Shown: piece by piece, positions 1-5,735 of the stretch
Layout: each line of letters starts with the position of its first letter
Numbering within the stretch: the stretch's first letter is position 1
DNA from: Alphaproteobacteria bacterium
Lineage (GTDB): Bacteria > Pseudomonadota > Alphaproteobacteria > 16-39-46
Assembly: GCA_947497675.1 (NCBI GenBank)
Contig: CANMHY010000061.1
Location: 1 to 5,735 of the forward strand
DNA length: 5,735 bases
Direction of reading: 5' to 3'
Translations under genes and position numbers: made by a program
The notes under the pieces: model-generated
What the model was told of the DNA's origin: nothing
The model's input: only the letters and a program-made list of their open reading frames with translations
Databases searched by the model: none

Positions 1-261
1 CCTTATTAATAAAGCTGATTGTACACGTGAGGATGGATAAGCTGCGTAAAGAGAAGCCGTTAGATCTATTTGTTTAGGAAGGGGAATATCTTGACCCTCC
101 TCTATTCTTCCTTCTAAAGTAAGCGTTAATACTTCTTCTGCATTAAAAAGGGCTTCCTCAAATGTCTTTCCTTCTGTAATAGCCTCCTCAAAATCAGGAA
201 ATGTCACAAGAAAGCCATCATCTTCCTGAGCTTCGATTTTACAAGCATATGAAATTTTCAT
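1..261 (-). CDS. hicB: HicB family antitoxin (partial, C-terminus off the left edge)
   Basis: Reading leftward from the ATG at 261-259, 87 codons stay open to the window edge, so the C-terminus is missing. The N-terminal half shows the HicB signature: a start MKISYACKIE, then DGFLVTFPDF at residues 16-25, a Thr-x-Gly at 29-31, and the EEALFNAEEVL helix at 35-45. This is the partial RNase H-like fold that binds HicA and blocks its active site. Residues from about 57 (GQDIPLPKQ) begin the linker and C-terminal part, which in this family usually carries a helix-turn-helix or ribbon-helix-helix DNA-binding domain; that part is mostly outside the window, so its type cannot be decided. The start overlaps the hicA stop by 4 nt (ATGA), and an AGGAG lies 10 nt upstream at 272-276, giving hicB its own ribosome site. 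By family knowledge HicB neutralises HicA in the cytoplasm and represses the locus, probably through the paired operators at 465-502 (inference). Confidence 0.9.
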   Translation of the reverse strand, partial: MKISYACKIEAQEDDGFLVTFPDFEEAITEGKTFEEALFNAEEVLTLTLEGRIEEGQDIPLPKQIDLTASLYAAYPSSRVQSALLIR

Positions 262-443
262 TGTAACTTAACTCCTGTCTGCCTTTCAATTTCTGCAAGA
301 AGTCCTTTTCCTAAATCTCTTGCACCATGTATGGGGACAGTCGTCCGTCTCCCCCCTTTTCCTAACCGAAAATGGCTTCCTTGGGTCCTTAAAATCTCCC
401 ACCCATTATCTTCCAATACTTTAATACCCTTTTTCCCGTTCAT
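258..443 (-). CDS. hicA: HicA family mRNA interferase toxin
   Basis: This 61-residue protein has the size and pattern of HicA, a small double-stranded-RNA-binding-like ribonuclease that cleaves mRNA and tmRNA and halts growth when free of HicB. Visible landmarks are the first helix (KGIKVLEDNGWEILR, residues 5-19), the catalytic-histidine motif QGSHFRL with His24, a basic stretch GKGGRRTT at 28-35, the VPIH strand at 36-39, and a C-terminal helix LGKGLLAEIERQTGV at 44-58. The family motif is often GSHH or GSHR; GSHF here keeps the key histidine, so the toxin looks intact. The ATG at 443-441 fits the family N-terminus, but nothing resembling a Shine-Dalgarno precedes it, and the predicted promoter would place the 5' end almost at the ATG. 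The stop overlaps the hicB start by 4 nt, so the two genes are translationally coupled. Confidence 0.93.
   Translation of the reverse strand: MNGKKGIKVLEDNGWEILRTQGSHFRLGKGGRRTTVPIHGARDLGKGLLAEIERQTGVKLQ
272..276 (-). promoter_or_regulatory. Ribosome binding site of hicB inside hicA
   Basis: On the minus strand AGGAG lies 10 nt before the hicB ATG, within the last codons of hicA. It matters because hicA itself has no comparable site, so hicB can be translated independently of hicA and probably in excess. The motif and spacing are seen directly; the effect on the toxin:antitoxin ratio is inference. Confidence 0.65.
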
Positions 444-479
444 TCTAAGAATGATATATCAAAATTGATCTATTTTCAA
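444..479 (-). promoter_or_regulatory. Predicted sigma-70 promoter of hicAB
   Basis: On the minus strand there is a -35 box TTGAAA (479-474), a 17-nt spacer (473-457), and a -10 box TATCAT (456-451). Each hexamer has one mismatch to consensus and the spacing is optimal. A start 6-7 nt past the -10 would fall at about 444-443, on or just before the hicA ATG, giving a leaderless or nearly leaderless hicA message. The -35 box and most of the spacer lie inside operator 1, so repressor binding would block RNA polymerase. An overlapping alternative -10 (TATATC, 458-453) would have a shorter 15-nt spacer and is less likely. Confidence 0.6.
465..479 (-). promoter_or_regulatory. Putative HicB operator 1 (inverted repeat over the -35 box)
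   Basis: The plus strand reads TTGATCTATTTTCAA: arms TTGAT and TTCAA around a CTATT core, with one mismatch between the arms. It matches operator 2 at 13 of 15 positions, including an identical core in the same orientation. The site contains the -35 hexamer of the predicted hicAB promoter. HicB is the obvious candidate ligand, since HicB proteins commonly autoregulate, but the binding protein is inferred from position only. Confidence 0.55.
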
Positions 480-487
480 GAATCTAA

Positions 488-502
488 TTGAGCTATTCTC
501 AA
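488..502 (-). promoter_or_regulatory. Putative HicB operator 2 (perfect inverted repeat)
   Basis: The plus strand reads TTGAGCTATTCTCAA: perfect 5-bp arms TTGAG and CTCAA around the same CTATT core as operator 1. It lies just upstream of the predicted -35 box. The centres of the two sites are 23 bp apart, close to two turns of the helix, so two repressor dimers could sit on roughly the same face of the DNA. Sequence and spacing are observed; cooperative HicB binding is inferred. Confidence 0.55.
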
Positions 503-540
503 ATTTAGAGGATGCAAAAGGATGAAATAGCCGATCAAGT

Positions 541-1326
541 CTAAAAATCAAGCGCTTTCAACTTTTCCAATGCCGCATCACACGCCTTGTCCATGAGATC
601 AGAAAGACCTGGAGTAAGAACCTTAAGAGCAGACTCTGTAACACCTCCTTTACTCGCGACAGACGCAATCATTTCTTTAAAGTCAGACGTGGAAGATGTC
701 AGTAACGCACTTCCTAAAAAAGTTTCTTGTACAAGCTTACGCGCAAAATTTTCTTCAAGACCACTCTCCATAGCAATTTGCGTCATAATTTCTGAGAGCG
801 CAAAAAAATAAGCAGGCCCAGATGCCGAAATCGGGGTCAAAGCTTCTACTAAAGCTTCATCTTTAAGCCAAATAAGAGACCCGGTAACTCCCAGAATCTC
901 CTCCACGGACGCTCGGTCTTCTAAAGAGAGCGATGTTTCAGCATACGTCAGGTTAACACTTCTTCCAATTTTCATGGCAACATTTGGCATCACACGGAGA
1001 CATCTTTTATTGCCCAAAAGGAAAGTCTCCAGACGTTCGAGCGAAATACCCGCAGCAAAAGAAATAACAAGAGATTGCTTTAGGTATTTTGCATATGCGG
1101 GAAGAGCTTCTTGCATCTGTTGGGGCTTGATTGCAATGATAACCCCTTCAGGATTAAAATCTTTTGGAAGTTCAGAAACATTCCTTACAAATTGCACAGA
1201 AGGAAAGAGCGTTTGGGCGGAAAGGCTTGGCTGAACCGCAATAATCTCAATTTTTTCTTGATGGGACTGCCATGCCTTAAGAAGAGCACGGCCTAAATTT
1301 CCACATCCGATAAGGAGGAGTTTCAT
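541..1326 (-). CDS. proC: Pyrroline-5-carboxylate reductase
   Basis: ProC catalyses the last step of proline synthesis, reducing 1-pyrroline-5-carboxylate to proline with NAD(P)H in the cytoplasm. The 261-residue product is of near-normal length (the family is usually about 265-280). The N-terminal Rossmann domain shows GCGNLG (residues 7-12), followed by AIKPQQM (65-71), FAAGIS (90-95) and RVMPN (111-115). The C-terminal helical dimerisation domain shows SASGPAYFF (167-175) and the family signature ASKGGVTESALKVL (224-237), whose Thr230 corresponds to the conserved substrate-site threonine. The usual MPNTPA stretch reads MPNVAMKIG, a departure from the family. The start is supported by TGAAGG with GAAGG 8 nt before the ATG (1335-1339) and by the glycine motif lying at the expected distance from the start. 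It follows the RND gene by 33 nt on the same strand and is probably co-transcribed with it. No functional link to efflux is evident. Confidence 0.96.
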   Translation of the reverse strand: MKLLLIGCGNLGRALLKAWQSHQEKIEIIAVQPSLSAQTLFPSVQFVRNVSELPKDFNPEGVIIAIKPQQMQEALPAYAKYLKQSLVISFAAGISLERLETFLLGNKRCLRVMPNVAMKIGRSVNLTYAETSLSLEDRASVEEILGVTGSLIWLKDEALVEALTPISASGPAYFFALSEIMTQIAMESGLEENFARKLVQETFLGSALLTSSTSDFKEMIASVASKGGVTESALKVLTPGLSDLMDKACDAALEKLKALDF

Positions 1327-1349
1327 CTTTTAAACCTTCACAGAACACG

Positions 1350-1370
1350 CCTCTTAGACTTATGAAGAGG
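1350..1370 (-). repeat. Small inverted repeat spanning the RND stop codon
   Basis: CCTCTT (1350-1355) and AAGAGG (1365-1370) form a perfect 6-bp stem with a 9-nt loop that contains the RND stop codon. There is no U-run after it on the minus strand, and it sits 10 nt before the proC ribosome site (1335-1339), so it does not look like an intrinsic terminator. It might act as an mRNA-stability or processing element between the two cistrons, or be chance. Confidence 0.35.
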
Positions 1371-4300
1371 TATCCACGCTTTTATAAATCTTTGGTGTAA
1401 ATAATGTATAAATGACCGGAACCACAAAAAGCGTTAAAAGGGTCCCAAAGGCCATCCCTCCCACAATAACCCAACCAATCTGCTGACGTCCTAAGGCACC
1501 TGCTCCAGAGGCAAACGTCAAAGGAACGGCTCCTAACACCATGGCTGCTGTTGTCATGAGAATTGGTCGCAATCTAAGGCGAGAGGCCTCTAAAATAGCC
1601 TCTGAAATCGAACGTCCTTTGCCCCGTAACTTATTTGCGAAGTCCACAATTAAAATACCGTGTTTGGTTATAAGACCTATAAGGGTTACAAGCCCGATCT
1701 GACTAAAGATATTTAAGGTTCCTCCCGTGATCCAAAGAGCAAATAAGGCTCCAGCAAGGGAAAGAGGAACGCTGAACATAATGACAAGCGGATCAATAAA
1801 ACTTTCAAACTGAGCCGCCATCACCAAGAAAATAAAAGCAAGAGCCAATCCAAAAATAAGATAGAGGGTATTTTTAGATTCAATGAACCGCCTTGTTTCT
1901 CCTGAAAAGTCCGTTTGAAATCCCTCTGGAAGAACACGCTCTTTGATCGTCTCTAAGAAAACAATGGCCTCTCCCAGACTGAAACCGGTGTTTAACTCAG
2001 CACTGATTGTAATGGATTTTAACTGGTTAAAATGGTTGATTTCAACAGGAACAGAACGGGTTTTAACATCCACAAACGTTGAAAGGGGGACCATTTGTGA
2101 GTCTTGCCCCACTTTTGATTTAAGATAAACTCCATTCAAATCATAGGGGTTCTTACGGGAATGCTCAACAAGCTGTGCACGCACATCATATTGCTGCCCC
2201 TCTTTCTTCAGTTTTGTCACAACCCTCCCCGATACCAAAGAGTCCAATGTTTTTGCAATGACATCTTCCGTGATTCCGAGAGCTGCTGCTTTATTACGAT
2301 CGACATCAATGAAATATTCAATGGCATCATTTCCAATATCTGCCTGAACACGCCCAATTCCAGGATTACGCTGGATAAGAGATTGTATAAGCTTTGCAAC
2401 CTCAATGAGATCATCATAAGACCGCGTTGTTTGAATCACGAAATTTAAGGCTTCTGAGTTCGCCCCACCGCCGCCAAAAAAAGAAGCTCCAGCACTTGGC
2501 CACGCATAGATTCCTGTAATATTCATGAGAGATGGTTTAATAGCAGTCATAATTTCAGGCACAGTCCGTTTTCGCTCTTCCCAAGGCTTCAATAAATTGT
2601 ACGTTACAATGGTGGGAATGGTGACAACCGTTAATTGTTTTTCAACTTCAGGAAGATTATTAAAGATTTTGTCCATTTCCTTCACATAGGGAAGAACATA
2701 TTTTAAAGTTGAGCTTTGGGGACCCTCCCCTTTTCCATAAATAATACCTTTATCATCTACAGGAACAAGTTCATTTTTTAGCCCATAAAGACCAATGAGT
2801 CCTCCTAGAATTCCAATCAAGACGGCAAGACTCACTGTCCAAACTTTAAGTTTCAAAACACGTTTCAACGTTTTGGCATAAGCCTCATCAATCCAGTTTA
2901 ACACACGCACATTGGGAGAAACCTCTCCCAAAAACCAGTTTAGAATCGAAGATTGAGATGGTTTTTTCTTCACCATTCTGACGCCCGCAGAATTTTCTCC
3001 CGGACGGCGCAAAAACCTGGCACACATCATAGGAGAAAGGGTCAACGCTACAAACCCTGAAATAATAACTGACCCCGCCAACGTAAGCGCAAACTCTGTA
3101 AAGATTTTTCCGATCATTCCTTGAGAAAGAGCAATCGGCGCATAAACAGCCGCAAGCGTTAACGTCATGGCAACAATGGCAAAAGTAATCTCTTTGCTTC
3201 CCTTAAGAGCCGCTTCAAAAGGAGATTCTCCTTCTTCTATGTGCCTATAAATATTCTCAAGCATAACAATGGCATCATCGACCACCAAACCAATGGCAAG
3301 CACCAACGCTAAAAGGGTTAACACGTTAATGCTAAACCCAAACATGTACATGAGCGTAAAGGTTCCAATGAGAGAGACAGGAATCGTAATCAGAGGAATA
3401 AGAGCTCCCCGTCCAGACCACAGGAACAAAAAGACAACAGCAATCACAAATGCCGTCGCCTCCCAAATCGTTCGATACACCGCGTCAATGGAGCTTTGAA
3501 TATAGAGCGTTTTGTCGTAAGCAACTTCAATCTTAAGATCTTTTGGGAGAGATTTTTGAATCTCCGGAAGCTTTTTAAAAAGGTCTTTGGCAAGATCCAG
3601 AGGGTTTGCCGTTGACTTTTTGACAATCTCAATGGCCACGGCTTGTTTTCCATTTAAAGAAACATACGACCGGTCATCATAAGGAGAGAATTCAGCATAT
3701 CCAACGTCCTTAAGGCGAACGAGATACCCTTTGGCCTCCATCAAAACCAGATTATTAAAATCCTCTTCTGTTTTTAAATTGGCCGACGTCGTCACCTGAA
3801 ATTCACGGTCTTTGCTAATTAAACGTCCCGCTGGAATTTCAACGTTTTGTTGAACAAGAGCATCTGTCACATCTGCAGCTGTTAATTTATACGCCGCTAA
3901 CTTTTCCGGATTCAACCACACATGCATCACATAAGCCGAAGCTCCATAAAGCTCAACGCTTGCAACCCCCGTTAAAGCTTCAATCTTATCTTTTGTATCG
4001 CGATCTGCAAAATCATACATCTCTGCAGGAGACATCACCTCACTTGTCAATGCCAAATAGATGATTGCCTCAGCATCTGAATCTGTCTTCTTAACAATAG
4101 GAGCGTCTGCTTCCTTTGGGAGACGTGAGGCAACCCGTCCAATACGGTCTCTCACATCGCTTGCAGCACTATCAAGGGTTCTATCCGGTTTAAAATGAAG
4201 ATCTATCCGGCTCGACTCTTGCTCGCTCACCGAGGTCATTGTGTCAAGTCCTTCAACTCCTGCAAGCGTACTTTCTAAAACTTTAGTAACCTGAGTTTCA

Positions 4301-4476
4301 ATAATTTCAGGGCTTGCACCTTCATAGGTTGTCCGAACACTCACAACAGGCTTTTCCACTTGGGGATATTGACGCACCATTAAATAAGAATAAGAGACCA
4401 TCCCAATCAGAACAATAATGATCATCATCACAGTTGAAAAAACAGGTCGACGGATACAAAATTCAGGAAGGTTCAC
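1360..4476 (-). CDS. RND efflux pump permease, HAE1 (AcrB-like) family
   Basis: This is the inner-membrane proton-driven pump of a tripartite efflux system, exporting amphiphilic compounds through an adaptor and an outer-membrane channel. Its 1038 residues match the usual 1030-1050, with no break. It starts with the typical N-terminus (CIRRPVFSTV, 7-16) and TM1 at about 14-33, followed by the first periplasmic porter/docking region (about 35-335), TM2-TM6 (about 336-487), a basic cytoplasmic loop, TM7 (about 543-564), the second periplasmic region (about 565-865, including a glycine loop FFGGGGANSEAL at 666-677) and TM8-TM12 (about 870-1025). The proton relay is intact: Asp400-Asp401 in TM4 (GLVVDDAIVMLENIYRH), Lys938 in TM10 (GLITKHGILIVDF) and Thr975/Thr976 in TM11, matching AcrB Asp407-Asp408, Lys940 and Thr978. 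The start is GTG at 4476-4474, preceded by GGGAG at 4488-4484. It lies 2 nt after the adaptor gene. The substrate cannot be assigned from sequence, so no specific gene symbol is given. Confidence 0.97.
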   Translation of the reverse strand: MNLPEFCIRRPVFSTVMMIIIVLIGMVSYSYLMVRQYPQVEKPVVSVRTTYEGASPEIIETQVTKVLESTLAGVEGLDTMTSVSEQESSRIDLHFKPDRTLDSAASDVRDRIGRVASRLPKEADAPIVKKTDSDAEAIIYLALTSEVMSPAEMYDFADRDTKDKIEALTGVASVELYGASAYVMHVWLNPEKLAAYKLTAADVTDALVQQNVEIPAGRLISKDREFQVTTSANLKTEEDFNNLVLMEAKGYLVRLKDVGYAEFSPYDDRSYVSLNGKQAVAIEIVKKSTANPLDLAKDLFKKLPEIQKSLPKDLKIEVAYDKTLYIQSSIDAVYRTIWEATAFVIAVVFLFLWSGRGALIPLITIPVSLIGTFTLMYMFGFSINVLTLLALVLAIGLVVDDAIVMLENIYRHIEEGESPFEAALKGSKEITFAIVAMTLTLAAVYAPIALSQGMIGKIFTEFALTLAGSVIISGFVALTLSPMMCARFLRRPGENSAGVRMVKKKPSQSSILNWFLGEVSPNVRVLNWIDEAYAKTLKRVLKLKVWTVSLAVLIGILGGLIGLYGLKNELVPVDDKGIIYGKGEGPQSSTLKYVLPYVKEMDKIFNNLPEVEKQLTVVTIPTIVTYNLLKPWEERKRTVPEIMTAIKPSLMNITGIYAWPSAGASFFGGGGANSEALNFVIQTTRSYDDLIEVAKLIQSLIQRNPGIGRVQADIGNDAIEYFIDVDRNKAAALGITEDVIAKTLDSLVSGRVVTKLKKEGQQYDVRAQLVEHSRKNPYDLNGVYLKSKVGQDSQMVPLSTFVDVKTRSVPVEINHFNQLKSITISAELNTGFSLGEAIVFLETIKERVLPEGFQTDFSGETRRFIESKNTLYLIFGLALAFIFLVMAAQFESFIDPLVIMFSVPLSLAGALFALWITGGTLNIFSQIGLVTLIGLITKHGILIVDFANKLRGKGRSISEAILEASRLRLRPILMTTAAMVLGAVPLTFASGAGALGRQQIGWVIVGGMAFGTLLTLFVVPVIYTLFTPKIYKSVDTSS

Positions 4477-4478
4477 AC

Positions 4479-5735
4479 TTATTCTCCCGATTCTTGAGTC
4501 GGATTTCCGGGCGCTTCAGGAGCCAATGTCGAACTTGCTGTATTTTCTTGAGGCTCTGATGTTGTCCCTGGGAGAGATGCTTTTAGATCTAACTCAGCAT
4601 TTGAGGGTGTTTCTGTCCCATCAGATTCAGCCGATTTTTCTTCGAGGAGAGATTCTTCCTCAACACCGTCTTCTTCCCCGTCTTCAGACAAATTACCTTC
4701 CCCTTTAAAAAGTGCTTTCGCATTCTCAATTTGCTCAGCAGAGAGGGGAGAGTTTTCAAGATTTTTTGGTCCCTTAACCACACGTACCGGCACCCCATCA
4801 CTTATTTTAATGGCACCCGCCGTCACAACAGTATCATAACTCCACAGACCGTCGAGGACATGGACCATACCATCTTCAAACCCTCCGACTGTAACAGGTG
4901 TTTGTGTTGCAACCCCATCAATGACACGATACACAAACTGCTCATTTCCTTGTGTTTCCAAAGCATCTTCAGGAATTAAAATGGCATCATCCACAACACT
5001 GAGTGTTAATGTAACCGTTGCAAAAAGCCCAGGATGCAGCTTTGCATCATGGTTATCAATGCGTCCCCTAACAAGAATACTATGTCCAGAAACATCCACC
5101 TCAGGTTGAATGGCCTCTACCTCACCTTCAAATGTTTGATCAAAACCATCTACCTTCACGGAAATTTTTTGACCGTCTTGAAGCTTTTGCAGATATTCTT
5201 CTCCAACATGGAAATCCACCTTTATTGGATCCAAGGCCACAATTGTAATAAGGTCCTCTCCTGCCTTCACAAAAGCGCCTCTACTGTGCTGTATAATCCC
5301 AGTAAAACCCTCAAAAGGGGCCTGAAGAACTGTCTTAGAGAGCTTTACTTTTGCAAGATCGACCTGAGCTTTTGCCTTTTCAAGTTTTGCAAAAAGCTCA
5401 TCCACATCTTTGCCTGAAATAAATTTTTGCTTTGACAAGGCCTGTGCCCGAGAATAATTTTTTTGCGTCAAAAGAAGATCTGCATTGGCATCTGATAATT
5501 GGGCTTGGGCTAAGGCATCATCGAGCGTATAAAGGGTCTGACCTTTTTTAACTTCAGAACCACTATCAAACAAGATATTTGATATGATTCCTTCTATTTC
5601 TGGTCTTATAATAACGCTATCGTGCGCAATGAGATTTCCAACGGCAACCAGTTCCGTCACAAAGGGGCGCACAACAACGGCCTCTGCCTCAACAGCCACA
5701 GGTTCCATTTCTTTCTTAGAATCTTTCTTTGAAAA
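4479..5735 (-). CDS. RND efflux periplasmic adaptor subunit (membrane fusion protein), N-terminus off the right edge
   Basis: This protein bridges the RND pump to an outer-membrane channel across the periplasm. Numbering from the Met at 5708, the visible domains are: first lipoyl half (about 30-64, VIIRPEIEGIISNILFDSGSEVKKGQ), an AcrA-type alpha-helical hairpin (about 65-125), second lipoyl half (about 126-158, LQAPFEGFTGI and GAFVKAGEDL), beta-barrel (about 160-235, VDFHVGEEYL and HPGLFATVTL) and membrane-proximal domain (about 236-312, ending DGVPVRVV). The frame stays open upstream of Met5708 to the window edge (residues FSKKDSKKE before it), and no signal peptide or lipobox is present. 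The true start and export signal therefore lie outside the window, and Met5708 is probably internal. Beyond residue 318 there is a tail of about 90 residues, acidic and rich in Ser, Thr, Pro and Glu, not part of the core fold. The gene ends 2 nt before the pump start, forming a classical adaptor-pump operon. Confidence 0.93.
   Translation of the reverse strand, partial: FSKKDSKKEMEPVAVEAEAVVVRPFVTELVAVGNLIAHDSVIIRPEIEGIISNILFDSGSEVKKGQTLYTLDDALAQAQLSDANADLLLTQKNYSRAQALSKQKFISGKDVDELFAKLEKAKAQVDLAKVKLSKTVLQAPFEGFTGIIQHSRGAFVKAGEDLITIVALDPIKVDFHVGEEYLQKLQDGQKISVKVDGFDQTFEGEVEAIQPEVDVSGHSILVRGRIDNHDAKLHPGLFATVTLTLSVVDDAILIPEDALETQGNEQFVYRVIDGVATQTPVTVGGFEDGMVHVLDGLWSYDTVVTAGAIKISDGVPVRVVKGPKNLENSPLSAEQIENAKALFKGEGNLSEDGEEDGVEEESLLEEKSAESDGTETPSNAELDLKASLPGTTSEPQENTASSTLAPEAPGNPTQESGE
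4482..4754 (-). other. Acidic, low-complexity C-terminal tail of the adaptor
   Basis: Residues 319-409 (numbered from Met5708) follow the last beta-strand of the membrane-proximal domain. After a short helix-like segment (SAEQIENAKALFKG, 323-336) the rest, about 74 residues, contains about 21 Asp/Glu and 2 Lys, with many Ser, Thr, Pro, Gly and Asn and few hydrophobics. It should be disordered and strongly negative in the periplasm. AcrA-type adaptors usually end soon after the membrane-proximal domain, so this is an extension. The reading frame is clean up to the TAA, so it is not an obvious frameshift product. Its role is unknown. Confidence 0.7.
4484..4488 (-). promoter_or_regulatory. Ribosome binding site deciding the GTG start of the RND permease
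   Basis: On the minus strand GGGAG lies 7 nt before the GTG at 4476-4474 and within the final codons of the adaptor gene. No ATG in frame precedes the conserved N-terminus, so this site supports the GTG start. The overlap with the upstream coding end suggests translational coupling of adaptor and pump. Confidence 0.65.

Noticed and set aside
453..460. The palindrome GATATATC near the hicA start as another regulatory site
   Set aside because: It is short and AT-rich and overlaps the -10 box; it does not match the operator motif and is adequately explained by the promoter.
523..538. A possible third operator, TGAAATAG-CCG-ATCAA, resembling operator 1 in opposite orientation
   Set aside because: It needs a 3-nt insertion in the core to align and has no symmetric arms, so it is not better than chance in AT-rich DNA.
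587..811. Plus-strand open frame opposite proC
   Set aside because: It lies fully antisense to a well-supported ProC, has no recognisable domain, and is explained as a shadow of the real frame.
2161..2448. Plus-strand open frame opposite the RND permease
   Set aside because: Cys- and Ile-rich shadow of the intact pump gene with no recognisable motif.
5034..5417. A 127-codon plus-strand open frame opposite the adaptor gene
   Set aside because: Antisense to conserved hairpin and lipoyl coding sequence; the composition (many Cys, Leu, Phe, Lys) looks like a translated complement, and no family resemblance is seen.
1..5735. CRISPR arrays, insertion sequences, tRNA or rRNA genes, attachment sites
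   Set aside because: No spaced direct repeat array, transposase, cloverleaf-like sequence or terminal inverted repeats were seen; apart from short gaps the window is filled by five coding genes.

Overview
The window is a stretch of Gram-negative bacterial chromosome in which every supported gene lies on the minus strand, so transcription runs from high to low coordinates. In that order the genes are: an RND-pump periplasmic adaptor (4479-5735, its N-terminus off the right edge), an AcrB-type RND inner-membrane pump (1360-4476), pyrroline-5-carboxylate reductase proC (541-1326), and a HicA/HicB toxin-antitoxin pair (hicA 258-443; hicB 1-261, its C-terminus off the left edge). The DNA is AT-leaning (low forties percent GC by eye) and densely coded. 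The three-part pump architecture requires an outer membrane. The protein style fits a low-GC proteobacterium, possibly an AT-rich alphaproteobacterium, but that placement is a guess from sequence feel and not a computed result.

Region by region. From 5735 to 1360 there is a tight adaptor-pump operon: the pump starts at a GTG 2 nt after the adaptor stop, with its Shine-Dalgarno sequence inside the end of the adaptor gene. The adaptor carries an unusual acidic, low-complexity C-terminal tail. The gap from pump to proC is only 33 nt and holds a small hairpin and a good ribosome binding site, so proC is probably in the same transcript. Between proC and hicA is the only sizeable gap (444-540). It has no convincing intrinsic terminator, but it holds a well-formed promoter-operator arrangement for hicAB: two 15-bp near-identical inverted repeats 23 bp apart, the downstream one covering the -35 box.

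How the genes work together. The adaptor and pump should join an outer-membrane channel of the TolC type, not seen here, to export hydrophobic or amphiphilic compounds using the proton gradient; the substrate cannot be read from sequence. ProC makes proline and is most simply a housekeeping passenger in the operon. HicA is an mRNA-cleaving toxin neutralised by HicB, which also represses the locus. The predicted hicA promoter would start its transcript almost at the hicA ATG and hicA has no ribosome binding site, whereas hicB has a good one, so this promoter should favour antitoxin over toxin.

No clearly new biological system is evident. The most interesting elements are the hicAB control region and the acidic tail of the adaptor.
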